Shown: positions 35,671-44,890, counted from the stretch's first letter. The stretch is 64,000 nt of DNA from Pseudomonas frederiksbergensis (GCF_000802155.2 NZ_JQGJ02000021.1:1-64000); one strand, 5' to 3'. The notes: a model not told the origin generated them from the sequence alone. Made by a program: numbers and translations.

Positions 35671-36956
35671 AATCGGTTACTTCAGTTCGCCAGCAAGTCC
35701 AGGTCTGTCTTGGTAAGGCGGGAATAGCTGTTGGCACTCTTATTTACGTCAAGCAGGGACGCCGTGAGAACACCACCTTTGCCTATGAGCAGGGATGGTT
35801 GGGGAATCAGGAGGGGTTCAATGTTTCTGCCGATCTCAGCCTGATCTCGGGTTATCAGCCACGTAGATCTCCCTCAGCTCACGATTCGGTCTTTCATTTC
35901 GCCATTGCCGATACGACACCGGACGCTTGGGGACGCCGGGTCATCGCACGTGACCATGCCAAGCGTCGTAAGGGTAATCCATCGCTCGCGTCGCTGACAG
36001 AGATGGACTACCTGCTGGCGGTTGACGATTTCAGCCGGATCGGCGCGCTGAGACTGCGTGATCAGAACGGACATTATTGCCGGACGATTGAAGATGGACG
36101 GCGCGCTACACCGCCACTGCTGGAATTGCAGCGCATCTACCAGGCCAGCCGGGCAGTTGAGAAAGGTCAGGAAAGCACTGAAGATTTGCGTTACCTTCAG
36201 GGCAAAGGCACATCGCTCGGCGGGATGCGCCCCAAGAGCACGGTGGTCGATGAGGATGGCGCACTCGCCATTGGAAAATTCCCAAGCGTGAGCGACACCC
36301 GTAGCGTGACGCGCGGCGAAGTGCTGGCCTTATGCTTGGCAAAACAAGCAGGTATCAATGCCGCGCCGGCCCGTATCATAGAGCTGGATGGCGTACCGGT
36401 CGCTATCATCCGCCGTTTCGATCGCGATGGTGCTGATGGGCGTATTCCATACCAGTCCGCCGCGTCTTTGCTGCAGGCGTCGCGCGAAGAGGATCGAAGC
36501 TATACTGAAATTGCCGATGCTATCCGTTCCGTGGGGCATGCACCGACCGTAGATGTGCAGCAGCTATGGCGGCGACTGGTTTTTAACCTACTGATCACCA
36601 ATGTGGATGACCACCTGCAGAACCATGGCTTTCTTCATGTGGAAAAGGGGCTCTGGCGGCTGGCACCGGCATTCGACGTCAATCCCTTCCCGGACAAAGA
36701 GCGAGAATCGAAAACCTGGCTGTCGGAGGAGGATGGACCGATCACCAATCTTGAGATGCTGCTGGCGCGGAGCACTTATTTTTCGTTGAGTCGGGAGGAT
36801 GCGTTGGCCGTGCTGGCAGAAGTGTATGACGCCGTGCTGGACTGGCGGCAGATGGCGCTCAGTGCAGTGGTGGGGTTGCAAGCGAGCGAGTTGGACGATT
36901 TTGCGCCAGCGTTTGAGCACGAGCAAATGGAGGCGGCGCAGGCATTACTGGCCTGA
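35667..36956 (+). CDS. hipA: HipA-like serine/threonine kinase toxin
   Basis: 429 residues. The HipA_N (couple_hipA) part carries FRIAIADTTPDAWGRR-like sequence (FHFAIADTTPDAWGRRVIARDHAKR). The kinase part carries GTSLGGMRPKSTVVDEDGALAIGKFPS as glycine-rich loop and lysine, FNLLITNVDDHLQNHGFLH as catalytic loop, and LAPAFDVNPFP as metal-binding motif. Classic HipA phosphorylates glutamyl-tRNA synthetase and causes dormancy; whether this variant has the same target is unknown. No lesion is seen. Confidence 0.88.
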   Translation: MKSVTSVRQQVQVCLGKAGIAVGTLIYVKQGRRENTTFAYEQGWLGNQEGFNVSADLSLISGYQPRRSPSAHDSVFHFAIADTTPDAWGRRVIARDHAKRRKGNPSLASLTEMDYLLAVDDFSRIGALRLRDQNGHYCRTIEDGRRATPPLLELQRIYQASRAVEKGQESTEDLRYLQGKGTSLGGMRPKSTVVDEDGALAIGKFPSVSDTRSVTRGEVLALCLAKQAGINAAPARIIELDGVPVAIIRRFDRDGADGRIPYQSAASLLQASREEDRSYTEIADAIRSVGHAPTVDVQQLWRRLVFNLLITNVDDHLQNHGFLHVEKGLWRLAPAFDVNPFPDKERESKTWLSEEDGPITNLEMLLARSTYFSLSREDALAVLAEVYDAVLDWRQMALSAVVGLQASELDDFAPAFEHEQMEAAQALLA

Positions 36957-36971
36957 AATACCGGTCAGCAC

Positions 36972-37721
36972 TTATAGGTATTTTTTGAAGCTGCCTGCTG
37001 CGAGGTCTGTTGCGGCACCTAACAGAATTGCGCAGGGAACCAAGATAAGAAGCGGGTGTGCGCTGACGGGCAGGGTCAGGTAAAGGACCCAAGGCATGAC
37101 GGCGAGAGGCATCAGACTGGCCTTTGCCCGGTGGTAGACAAAGCCTGACTCACGGCCCGCACCAAAGCGCCTGATGTCCCGCCGCACCAGGCCATCGACC
37201 AGTCCGACGAAAGCTGCCATCAGGAACAGTGGGATGGTCAGTACCAGCACCAGCAGCCGGACGAGGAACACCAGTAGCGTGTACGCACTGGCGATCAGGT
37301 CGTTCTCCAGATACACATAAACCTGACTCAGATAAAAACGGAAATCCCGACCCGTTCCCTGGCTGGGTGAACTGGCTTTGGCCGATGCGTCGCGCATCCA
37401 GTCGATGAGTCCGCTTTTGACGAACACCCATTGGTAAGCCGTTTCTACCAACCAGGACGCCGTTTGTCCCGGTTCCTGCACCACGGCGCTGCGTGTGAAG
37501 TGTTGTGAGAGTTGCGTCAGTTCGTAGTCCAGCATGCCTTGCGCGTGCCGCCAGCCTTGATCTCCCCAGAACAGGTGCATACCCACACATTCGATCACGA
37601 TGGACAGAAACAAAGACCCCAAAAGCACGGCCACAAACCGGAATGGCAGCGTGATGATGCCGGTGATCAAACCCTGCTGTTGGGTCTGCTGGCGCTGCGC
37701 TGTGTTGGCCGGGTCACTCAC
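36972..37721 (-). CDS. ICE membrane protein, PFL_4697 type (TIGR03747)
   Basis: 249 residues starting at GTG 37721 (VSDPANTAQRQQTQQQGLITGIITLPFRFVAVLLGSLFLSIVIECVGMHLFW), which overlaps the traD stop. Several membrane helices (IASAYTLLVFLVRLLVLVLTIPLFLMAAFVGLVDGLV; PLLILVPCAILLGAATDLA). It is always next to traD in this ICE class and may modulate the coupling protein. The longer frame reading upstream of the GTG lies within traD and is not used. Confidence 0.85.
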   Translation of the reverse strand: MSDPANTAQRQQTQQQGLITGIITLPFRFVAVLLGSLFLSIVIECVGMHLFWGDQGWRHAQGMLDYELTQLSQHFTRSAVVQEPGQTASWLVETAYQWVFVKSGLIDWMRDASAKASSPSQGTGRDFRFYLSQVYVYLENDLIASAYTLLVFLVRLLVLVLTIPLFLMAAFVGLVDGLVRRDIRRFGAGRESGFVYHRAKASLMPLAVMPWVLYLTLPVSAHPLLILVPCAILLGAATDLAAGSFKKYL

Positions 37722-39888
37722 GGTTGCGCCTCTCAGCAGTCGTTTCGGCGGTCGCCATATGCCGGAACCCGTCAAGTAGGTCATCAGGCAGGGGGGCATC
37801 CTGCAGGCCCGGTAGTGCTTTGCTGTCCCACCAGTCACCCGCCTCGACGTAGTGTTGGCGCATGTACCCAGCAAGCTGCTGCAGGTCCCTAGGCATCACT
37901 TCGTCAGGGTCGGGTGCCGGCAGCGGCATGCGGATCTTCCAGAGGTTGCCGCCCTCAATCAGTGCAAAGCACTGCCCCTTGGGCAGGCCGACAACATGGG
38001 CGGGTTCGATCAGGGGCACACTCGTCGTCGTGATGCGGTCCTGGGTGTTGCTGGTAAAATCGGTCTTGCCATGAATGTCGGAGCTGTCGGTGGCGCCGCT
38101 CATCAGTGAAGTGGTGTACACCTCAACCTTGGGCAATTGCTTCGTGAGTAACTCGGCGGTCGCAGTTTCCCGCACCCTCAACATAAACAGATTGTTGAAG
38201 TTACCGACCACCTGACCGGCTTTGGCGCGGTTGCCGATACGCGCTTCAATGTCACTGAGCGTTTGCGTGTAGGCGGTGACCTGGAGACCGGCACCGCCGC
38301 CTTTGTTGACCATGGGGATGAACTCATCACCCATCAGTTCGTTGAACTCGTCGGCGTGCACGTTGATCGGTACTTTGACCCCAGACGCCGTGCCGGGTAG
38401 ACCATCGTCAATACCGAACTTGTAGATGTGTCCAGCGACCGACACCAAGTCGCTGAACATGCTGTTGCCCACGGCGGCTGAAACCTCGGCATCCGAGAGC
38501 GCATCGAGGCCCACATACACCACGGCCTTCTTCCGGATAATCTGCATCCAGTCGAAAATGGGCCGCGGGTCGGCCAGATCGGCATAGTTCGGGGCCAGCA
38601 ACTGAGAGATCTTGCCGGTCGTGAGTTTTTCCAGCAGGGGCAGCAACGAGGCGACAATTTTGTCAAAGTAGGTGCGGTCGTAACGCACCGCAGACCTCAG
38701 CCCATCCAGTACCGGATCGTAGACCCTGACCTGTGACAGGTATTGTTCGAGCGCAATGACGCGCTTCTCGCGGCCGATCATGTTGCGTGGAATGTTCTTG
38801 TCGTTGAGCCTGGCCTCGATCTGCACGATGACTTCCCAGGCCTTCGGCTCGTTGCTCGCGAAGTAGTGCTGGGCGTATTCGATAAACAAGGCATCGATGT
38901 TCACCACGTGCCGCTGGATCAGCAGGTAGTCGGGCCGCTGCCCCAGCTCGACGAGTGCACGGGCGATGATGTTGACGAAGCGCCAGGCGAACTCGCGAAA
39001 CGCTGCGGAATTACCCTCGCCGGAGAGTTGGCCGGCAATGCGCGTGGCCACCTCGCTGATGCGACCAAACCGTCCCACGGCGTTGTAACGGGCGGAAATA
39101 TCTGGCCAGCCGAGGTGGAAAACATAGAACTCGCCCTCGCGCCCGGCGCGTTTGGCCTCGACATACATGCGCTTGAGCAGGTCCGCATCGCCTTTGGGGT
39201 CGAAGACGATGACCACTTCATGCTCGCCGGCTGCGTTACGCCGCCGGATGTCCTGGGTGATGAACAGCTCGGCGAGTCTTGTTTTGCCCACCCGCGTGGT
39301 GCCCAGGACGAGTGAATGCCCAACCCGTTCCCCCAGCGGCAGCGTGATGTCCACCTCATGCGGTTCAATGCCATGCAGGCGCGGCATGCCACCGACTGGA
39401 GGTAGCGGCCGCGCCGGATTAAATGGGCTGTCCCAGGTCGTCAGTCGGGCAAGTTTTGAGAGTGGAAAGCGTGCGAATTCCAGCCGCTCTTCCAAACGGC
39501 GGGCGATGCGGTAGGCGGCCGTGGGTTCCACATAACGACGAAACTCGGGGCGGTACGTTTGCATCAGCCGATGCGTGTGCCGCTGATCCCAGCGAAACCC
39601 TCGGCCGATGAACAGGCGCTGCTGACTGACCGGCACAGCACGGCTGGTCATCACGTACTTCGGCAGGCGGCGGATATTGCGGCGGTAGCGCAGGATGGCC
39701 CAGGCTTCCCGCAGGCGGATCGAGCCAAAGGCGAAGAATGCCAGGGCCGAGCCCAGGCCGAGCAGCGGATTGAGCGCGAGCGACCATGGCGCCACCAGGC
39801 ACAGAAGCGTGGCAGCGGCGCAGACGACCACGGTGTACAGCTCCACCGCTGGCCGTAGTAGGACTTCCACCGCATGAGGCTGGGCCAT
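37714..39888 (-). CDS. traD: type IV coupling protein TraD (PFGI-1/SXT class)
   Basis: 724 residues. N-terminal membrane helices are followed by the ATPase domain with Walker A HSLVLGTTRVGKTRLAELFI near residue 205 and Walker B INVHADEFNELMG near 515. TraD brings the relaxase-DNA complex to the T4SS channel. Start ATG at 39888 is preferred; the frame also opens at TTG 39909 inside the preceding gene. It overlaps the PFL_4697-type gene at its end. Confidence 0.92.
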   Translation of the reverse strand: MAQPHAVEVLLRPAVELYTVVVCAAATLLCLVAPWSLALNPLLGLGSALAFFAFGSIRLREAWAILRYRRNIRRLPKYVMTSRAVPVSQQRLFIGRGFRWDQRHTHRLMQTYRPEFRRYVEPTAAYRIARRLEERLEFARFPLSKLARLTTWDSPFNPARPLPPVGGMPRLHGIEPHEVDITLPLGERVGHSLVLGTTRVGKTRLAELFITQDIRRRNAAGEHEVVIVFDPKGDADLLKRMYVEAKRAGREGEFYVFHLGWPDISARYNAVGRFGRISEVATRIAGQLSGEGNSAAFREFAWRFVNIIARALVELGQRPDYLLIQRHVVNIDALFIEYAQHYFASNEPKAWEVIVQIEARLNDKNIPRNMIGREKRVIALEQYLSQVRVYDPVLDGLRSAVRYDRTYFDKIVASLLPLLEKLTTGKISQLLAPNYADLADPRPIFDWMQIIRKKAVVYVGLDALSDAEVSAAVGNSMFSDLVSVAGHIYKFGIDDGLPGTASGVKVPINVHADEFNELMGDEFIPMVNKGGGAGLQVTAYTQTLSDIEARIGNRAKAGQVVGNFNNLFMLRVRETATAELLTKQLPKVEVYTTSLMSGATDSSDIHGKTDFTSNTQDRITTTSVPLIEPAHVVGLPKGQCFALIEGGNLWKIRMPLPAPDPDEVMPRDLQQLAGYMRQHYVEAGDWWDSKALPGLQDAPLPDDLLDGFRHMATAETTAERRNRE

Positions 39889-39898
39889 GGCGAGCGGC

Positions 39899-40450
39899 TC
39901 ACTGCTCAATTCCGGTGGCAGTGACCAGCACGGGGTAATGGCGCAACCCCAGACGTTCTGCGAGATCGTCGCCCGATACCGGCGACAGTGTCAGGCCCGG
40001 GACCAGCCTGCGCAAGGTGGCAAGGGCGTTGGCAGATGCCACGTTGACGACCAAGCCGACCGCCTTCAATTTGCCCAGGATTGCTGCGCGCTCGCGTAAC
40101 CATTGGCGCGAGTGGTCGTCATCGCCGACCAGAAACATTGGCCGCAGCCCGGAGGCCTGGATGACCCTGCGCGGCTCCTCCCCCGGCGACAGCCGCCCGG
40201 AACGAACCGGCAGCATGTCTGTTTCGCTGAAACGTTGCTGTGACGGATGAGGTGCGGAGAGGGAAGGAGCTAACGGCTGGTCCTGGCCTGGTCGTAGATT
40301 CAGTGATTGGTAGTAGGGCCATGCCGAAACACCGCCACGGTCTTCGACCACGATCAACGAGGCGGCGTCTGCGAGCGCTCCCCCGGTGGCCAGGCATAGC
40401 AGGCCGAACAGCGATGGGGCGGCGATTCGCAGAGGAGGATGGAGCTTCAT
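39899..40450 (-). CDS. ICE protein, PFL_4695 type (TIGR03765)
   Basis: 183 residues with signal peptide (APSLFGLLCLATGGALADA) and a body with VVEDRGGVSAWPYYQSLN and RHYPVLVTATGIEQ. Conserved between the transglycosylase and traD genes in this ICE class; biochemical role not known. Overlaps the transglycosylase stop by 4 bp. Confidence 0.83.
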   Translation of the reverse strand: MKLHPPLRIAAPSLFGLLCLATGGALADAASLIVVEDRGGVSAWPYYQSLNLRPGQDQPLAPSLSAPHPSQQRFSETDMLPVRSGRLSPGEEPRRVIQASGLRPMFLVGDDDHSRQWLRERAAILGKLKAVGLVVNVASANALATLRRLVPGLTLSPVSGDDLAERLGLRHYPVLVTATGIEQ

Positions 40451-41028
40451 AGTGTTTTTCTCCTGAGGGCGTTTTCAGCGAGGGCGCCGCCGAGCACGCG
40501 CTGCAGCTGCTTGTGCACTCTCATGCGGTAGCGGGCAGCCGGTGCCCCACCTGCTGGGCGGTGGTAGCGTCCAATGGCGAGCAGCCAGTCCTCGCCGTCG
40601 GTGTGCTGTTCGCGCAGAATTTCCGCTGCGATAGCGAGGTTGCGATATGGGTCGAATAGATCGCAGGGCTGCGGGTAGCGGTGCTTCTGATAACCCAGAT
40701 TGATCTGGCCGAGGCCGGCGTCGACCCGTGTGGGAGGAGCCTCCCGCAGCGCCTTTTGCAGACCCGTACAGGCTTTGGCGCGGGAACTGAAACGGCGCGA
40801 TACGCCTGCCACGTTCAGAGTCCAGGGCCATGGCACCAGCCGGCCATCGCGTTGCAGGCCGCTCTCCTGCAACGCCACCGCATACAGTACCGCAGAGGGA
40901 ATGCCAGCCCGGTGAGCGGCGATCTGGTACGCCGGAGGCGGTACGTCCTGCGCGCCGGCGGGGACGACGATGGCCATCCACCCCAGTACCACGAGCCGAT
41001 GACGCCAGCGGGTCACTGCCGTTGCCAT
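40447..41028 (-). CDS. lytic transglycosylase (SLT domain, VirB1-like)
   Basis: 193 residues with signal peptide (RHRLVVLGWMAIVVPAGA) and an SLT domain: catalytic glutamate in LYAVALQESGLQ, then the VDAGLGQINLGYQKHRYP motif and NLAIAAEILREQ. It would open gaps in peptidoglycan for T4SS assembly. Start at 41028 overlaps the end of the upstream gene by 16 bp. Confidence 0.88.
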   Translation of the reverse strand: MATAVTRWRHRLVVLGWMAIVVPAGAQDVPPPAYQIAAHRAGIPSAVLYAVALQESGLQRDGRLVPWPWTLNVAGVSRRFSSRAKACTGLQKALREAPPTRVDAGLGQINLGYQKHRYPQPCDLFDPYRNLAIAAEILREQHTDGEDWLLAIGRYHRPAGGAPAARYRMRVHKQLQRVLGGALAENALRRKTL

Positions 41029-41750
41029 TGGCCACTGACCTGTCGCACAACGGCAGGCAGGTCCCCCGGCAGGCCCAAAGACAGCCACCGACCGGCATCG
41101 TGGTTGAGCGTGATTGAACCGTTGCGTACGCGATCTGGATTGATACTGGCGCGTTTTGCCCAGTCGCGAATGAGCGCGTCGTTGGCGCGGCTGCCAACCA
41201 TGTAGAGGTCGAAGCCGACATCGGATACCTGCAACTGCTGAACCGCCAGGCCACAGGGCGCGCAGCCGTCCTTGATGAACACGGCGATGCGGTCGGTGCT
41301 GTTGGCGGTGGTGGAGGAACTGCTTGGAGTATGGCCGGGCAGGGTGACACGTTGCATGCCCGGGTGTAGACGTTGCCAGGCGGTGTCGTAGGCCCGCTGG
41401 TATGCCAGCGTCTTTTCGACGCGGCGGGCTTCAACCTGAACCTGCAACTCGGCATAGCGGTCGCGTTCTTCCTCGGCGCGCGCTTCGATGCCGAGTGCGG
41501 TCAATGGGTCGAGGTTGGGCGAAAAAAGGCCCAGCGGTCCCTGCATCAATTGGCGATAACGAGCCCATTCCTCCGTGCGCAACCCCCAGTCACGAGCCTG
41601 TTGTTCATCGCTGATGCGTGAGGTCGCTGTTTGTTCCTCGCTGGGCGCGACGGTGGAGGCGATCGTGCGAGCGTTCTGTGCGATTGCCGGAGAGAGAAAG
41701 GAGACGGCCAGGCTCAGCGTTAACGCGCGGAAGACGAGAGTTTTGTTCAT
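41013..41750 (-). CDS. ICE protein, PFL_4693 type (TIGR03759)
   Basis: 245 residues with signal peptide (MNKTLVFRALTLSLAVSFLSPAIAQ). A conserved helical region (DEQQARDWGLRTEEWARYRQLMQGPLGLFSPNLDPLTALGIEARAEEERDRYA) precedes a thioredoxin-like part with a CAPCG motif (IAVFIKDGCAPCGLAVQQL). Periplasmic; possibly a redox helper for the transfer apparatus (inference from the Cys pair). Confidence 0.85.
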   Translation of the reverse strand: MNKTLVFRALTLSLAVSFLSPAIAQNARTIASTVAPSEEQTATSRISDEQQARDWGLRTEEWARYRQLMQGPLGLFSPNLDPLTALGIEARAEEERDRYAELQVQVEARRVEKTLAYQRAYDTAWQRLHPGMQRVTLPGHTPSSSSTTANSTDRIAVFIKDGCAPCGLAVQQLQVSDVGFDLYMVGSRANDALIRDWAKRASINPDRVRNGSITLNHDAGRWLSLGLPGDLPAVVRQVSGQWQRQ

Positions 41751-41759
41751 CCGGAGCCC

Positions 41760-42416
41760 CTATGGCAGCGTCAATCGATGCGTCTGACCGTCGTTCTCGC
41801 GCTGGAACACGGCGGTCTGGCCATCGATGGCTTGCAGGCGCCAGCCGCTGTCGGTCTCACCGGGACGCAGGACGCGCATCTCGGAAAAGGCGGCAGTGCC
41901 GGTTGGCAGTATCGACAGAAATCGTTCGCCGCCGCGAAGCTCAATCCCCATAACCGTGAACGGTAGGTTTGCTGTTTGGGTCGGCTTTGTCGGGTATGTC
42001 ACACGGGTGTGCACCGGTACTGGAGTCGTCTGGTTGGGTTTATCCAGACGGGTGGTCAACTGGTCGATGCGTGTTTCCAAGGAAGACAGGCTGGCTGCTG
42101 TCAGACGTTGCTCGAGTCCGATTTCGATGGCGGTCATTCGTTGCTCAAGTGTTTTGCTATCAGTCTCATAACGGGCCTGGGTCAAGGCAACAGGTAGTTT
42201 TAGCAGGGCGTCGAGGCGCTGGCTCAGATCAGTCAGCCGAGCCTCCAGGGCAACAACCTGGCTACCCTGAGCGCTGGCACTGGTCTGGGTGGCCAGACTC
42301 GACAGCGAGACGTGGTTGATGATCGTCGCTGCGCTAATCAGGATCAGCCATGCGATGCCAGCCGCACGCAACAGCATGCTGCGGGAGTCGCCTGGGGTGG
42401 ATTGAAATCCCCTCAT
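41760..42416 (-). CDS. membrane-anchored ICE protein, unknown
   Basis: 218 residues: an N-terminal helix (LLRAAGIAWLILISAATIINHVSL), a long coiled coil (about 40-120, LEARLTDLSQRLDALLKL, LEQRMTAIEIGLEQRL, LETRIDQLTTRLD) and a compact C-terminal domain (PFTVMGIELRGGERFLSILPTGTAAFSEMRVLRPGETDSGWRLQAIDGQTAVFQRENDGQ). The C-terminal part resembles the beta-domain of pilus-biogenesis PilP-like proteins. It overlaps the PilL-like gene by 4 bp, so it belongs to the operon. Confidence 0.7.
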   Translation of the reverse strand: MRGFQSTPGDSRSMLLRAAGIAWLILISAATIINHVSLSSLATQTSASAQGSQVVALEARLTDLSQRLDALLKLPVALTQARYETDSKTLEQRMTAIEIGLEQRLTAASLSSLETRIDQLTTRLDKPNQTTPVPVHTRVTYPTKPTQTANLPFTVMGIELRGGERFLSILPTGTAAFSEMRVLRPGETDSGWRLQAIDGQTAVFQRENDGQTHRLTLP

Positions 42417-43000
42417 GGCCTGGCCTCCGTTTTCAGTGGAGGCCGCGCTATGTCGACAGGGGAGACCGGTCCGGATTGGGGAAGGGCGCCACCGGTGGTG
42501 GGATGTGCTGCGCGTGTGAAGCAGATCCGGCGTGCGCCGTCGTCGACCTCCAGATCCCAGGCAGGACCGGCCAGCGTGAGCAGGGCATCACGCAACAACA
42601 GCGGGCCCAGTCGGTAATGCGAAGCCGGTAGCGGGAGCGCATTCAGCGCTGCGATATCACTGCTGGAACACAACTGGTAGCCAGAACGGAGCAGGACATG
42701 ACGCAGGGCGTCCCCCACGGTGGCTGTGCGTGTCTCGGGAACGGCCACATCGACGACCTGAAGCAGCAGGTCCTGTTGCGCTGATGCCGGGGCCAACTCG
42801 ACCAGGGTGTACCGGCCATAACGCACCACCGGGGTGAACTCCGGCACCCCGCGCGCGGACGCGCTGGGACCGTTCTTTGCGGGTTCTGCCGGAGTGGGCG
42901 GGGTAGGCGCGGATGCCGTCGTGCAGCCGTTGGTTAGAGCAGCTGTTATCAGCAGGCAGAGTAAGACCCTGCTGGGGTGATTTTGGCTGAATGCTGGCAT
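42413..43000 (-). CDS. pilL: PilL N-terminal-type ICE lipoprotein (TIGR03748)
   Basis: 195 residues: lipoprotein signal (RVLLCLLITAALTNGC) and the domain FTPVVRYGRYTLVELAPASAQQDLLLQVVDVAVPETRTATVGDALRHVLLRSGYQLC, typical of the PilL_N family. It is the first gene of the ~18-kb minus-strand transfer operon. Start 43000 was chosen because the signal peptide begins there. The 5' region contains a motif shared with the alpA operon (43060-43072). Confidence 0.84.
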   Translation of the reverse strand: MPAFSQNHPSRVLLCLLITAALTNGCTTASAPTPPTPAEPAKNGPSASARGVPEFTPVVRYGRYTLVELAPASAQQDLLLQVVDVAVPETRTATVGDALRHVLLRSGYQLCSSSDIAALNALPLPASHYRLGPLLLRDALLTLAGPAWDLEVDDGARRICFTRAAHPTTGGALPQSGPVSPVDIARPPLKTEARP

Positions 43001-43059
43001 CGGTCGATTCTCTGGAGCGTGGAACCGACACCATCGCCTCACAAGGCCGGTGTATCAGT

Positions 43060-43072
43060 AAACAATAGGATT
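43060..43072 (-). promoter_or_regulatory. 13-bp motif shared with alpA operon leader
   Basis: AAACAATAGGATT (minus strand AATCCTATTGTTT) lies 60 bp upstream of the PilL-type start. The identical 13 bp lies 78 bp upstream of alpA (63659-63671) in the same orientation. It may be part of a shared promoter or activator site. 43073-43226 also holds the hairpin GGGGCC/GGCCCC (43153-43170) and no gene. Confidence 0.5.
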
Positions 43073-43226
43073 CGCCGAGTCACCAGATTGATCATGCCTT
43101 TGGCCTCGCTCGGAAACTCTGCCTTAGGCGAAGGGGGACAGGGGCCGAGTTAGGCCCCCGGGCAGTGAAAAAAGTGACTGACCGGTACTGGCGACCGGAA
43201 GTCGGTAGATAATGGCAAGAGCGGCC

Positions 43227-43535
43227 TCAGCGTTCCGACGGTAGCCGGATCATGGTGGCACTGCGGTCGGCCTCGGACATGATGCTAAGGCTGATTTCGC
43301 GGGTGACCACGTAGAATGAATTGAGCTGCCCGTCGATCTTCAGCGCGGCGTTGTTGGCGTACCATGTCTCGTCGGAAACCTGGCCCCAGTCACCACGCGC
43401 ATGACGTTGAAAGAACGGCATTGGATCAAGGCGACCTTCACGCATCAGGCGATCGACGCCCTTGCTGAAGATCAACGCGCCAACCGGAAACAACAGCTTG
43501 GAGTGGCGGCGGTGGTATCTGGATGAATGTGCCAT
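43227..43535 (-). CDS. conserved small ICE/plasmid protein, unknown
   Basis: 102 residues (MAHSSRYHRRHSKLLFPVGALIFSKGVDRLMREGRLDPMPFFQRHARGDWGQVSDETWYANNAALKIDGQLNSFYVVTREISLSIMSEADRSATMIRLPSER). The start is set by an AAGGAG site 8 bp upstream. The sequence looks like a plasmid-type protein found in accessory ICE regions; function unknown. Confidence 0.78.
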   Translation of the reverse strand: MAHSSRYHRRHSKLLFPVGALIFSKGVDRLMREGRLDPMPFFQRHARGDWGQVSDETWYANNAALKIDGQLNSFYVVTREISLSIMSEADRSATMIRLPSER

Positions 43536-43611
43536 GGAAGTCTCCTTGTTGAGGACCACAGCACCCTTGGGGGGAAGGGCCCCAACGGGTGATAAACTGA
43601 AATCTCGGCCT

Positions 43612-43764
43612 TCAGGGGGCAACTGTCTCGACGAGTAATTGAATGATCGTGAGACTGCGTTGCTCGTCAGTGTTAACCACCAACGCTAAATCACCACTGG
43701 TGGCACGGTGCTCATTGGGCGGAGAAGGGCTGCGCGGAGCGCAGATGTGGTATCGAAGGTTCAT
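43612..43764 (-). CDS. small ORF with strong RBS, unknown
   Basis: 50 residues (MNLRYHICAPRSPSPPNEHRATSGDLALVVNTDEQRSLTIIQLLVETVAP) preceded by AAAGGAG 8 bp from the ATG. The spacing of genes and ribosome-binding sites in this region supports it as real. No relatives are recognised. An overlapping 38-codon frame (from 43834) is judged a weaker candidate. 43835-43967 is otherwise empty. Confidence 0.55.
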   Translation of the reverse strand: MNLRYHICAPRSPSPPNEHRATSGDLALVVNTDEQRSLTIIQLLVETVAP

Positions 43765-43967
43765 GGTAAAGCTCCTTTGGGATAAAGAAGTCGGTCCGTG
43801 GATGCGCAGTAGCGGATGCACGAGGCATGGTGATGTCCTTACGAAGAAGCTAGGACGGCACCAGCCCGCGAGGCCAGTACAGTCCTTTGGGGATTGAAGA
43901 GCGCTCTGGCAGGAGCGATGTGTGAGAATCGCTGACTCTGCTCGGAGTGGGCAAAGTCAGCGAGCGG

Positions 43968-44795
43968 TCAAGCTTTGAGCTGTCGCAAACCTTCGGCCAG
44001 CAACCACAATGCCCGATTGAGGCGTACGTTTTGATCGATGCCTTGCACCGGGCGTGTGCGTTGATGACGACCGTTGGCAGTCCGGCCGGACAGACCTCCT
44101 TTGACCAGATTTTCCTGTACTCGGTTAAACACCGACCACAGATCCGTGCGTTGGTCATCGAACCGGCGTGTCGCCAACACCTGGCTTTCAGTGATCGGCA
44201 GCACCTTGTCCGGGCTGTCGTACTTGAGCATCAGTGCCGAGCGCGCAAAGACCTCTGCTTCGCCATCGTCGAGCGTGATAGCTCGCATGGCTTCGTGGGA
44301 GTCCTGTACTTGGTCGAAGCCACGCAGGACTTCATAGGCGCCCTCGATGACATGTTCCGTCACGTTGCCCTTGTGAGGCACGCGGACGTCACCGACGATG
44401 TTGCCGCACACCAGACCGTTTTGGCAGACAAAGCGGAACATGCCCGCCAGCATCTGATAGCTGCTCGTACCGTCGTGACTATTGAGCAAGATAATTTCAT
44501 TGGCCTCTTTGCCATTGATCTGGCTCGCATGACGAAGCCGGAGCATGTGCTTGGTGAATTCACGACGGTCTTCGTGACGCACGCGGGTCTGGCACACCAT
44601 GAAGGGCTCGAACCCTTCATCGCGTAGTTTCGCCAGTACAGCGCAGGTCGGTATGTAGCTGTACCGTTCGGAACGGCTTTCATGCGGGTTTTCCGCGAAG
44701 ATGGAAGGGGCGATTGCGCGGATCTGGTCATCGGACAGCGGATGATCAGCACGTAGCACGGGGGAACGTGAAGCAAAACGAGAGGCAAGTTGCAT
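43968..44795 (-). CDS. DUF932 family protein
   Basis: 275 residues matching the DUF932 family of plasmid and ICE proteins (SRSERYSYIPTCAVLAKLRDEGFEPFMVCQTRVRHEDRREFTKHMLRLRHA; NEIILLNSHDGTSSYQMLAGMFRFVCQNGLVCG; LWSVFNRVQENLVKGGL). The biochemical role is unknown; a link to DNA transfer or establishment is often proposed. A strong CAAGGAG site precedes the start. A long leader with a hairpin lies upstream. Confidence 0.88.
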   Translation of the reverse strand: MQLASRFASRSPVLRADHPLSDDQIRAIAPSIFAENPHESRSERYSYIPTCAVLAKLRDEGFEPFMVCQTRVRHEDRREFTKHMLRLRHASQINGKEANEIILLNSHDGTSSYQMLAGMFRFVCQNGLVCGNIVGDVRVPHKGNVTEHVIEGAYEVLRGFDQVQDSHEAMRAITLDDGEAEVFARSALMLKYDSPDKVLPITESQVLATRRFDDQRTDLWSVFNRVQENLVKGGLSGRTANGRHQRTRPVQGIDQNVRLNRALWLLAEGLRQLKA

Positions 44796-44866
44796 GACAA
44801 ACTCCTTGAAAATTGAGCAGCCGACAACGACTGGCTAGGAGCCAGGCGAGCACGGGTGCATAGGAC

Positions 44867-44890
44867 AAAAAGCCCCGCGATGCAGGGGTT
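44867..44890 (-). terminator. short hairpin plus T-run in the DUF932 leader
   Basis: Minus strand: CCCC-TGCATCGC-GGGG followed by CTTTTTG, located 70-95 nt before the DUF932 start. It could be a weak terminator or attenuator in the leader, since it lies inside the 264-bp gap between DUF3577 and DUF932 genes. Stem length is only about 4 bp, so support is limited. Confidence 0.4.

Noticed and set aside
39889..39909. TTG start for traD at 39909
   Set aside because: It lies within the preceding gene and an ATG at 39888 gives a normal N-terminus; kept only as an alternative.
43150..43175. Rho-independent terminator before the pilL-type gene
   Set aside because: The GGGGCC/GGCCCC hairpin has no T-run on either strand; the nearby T-run lies on the wrong side.
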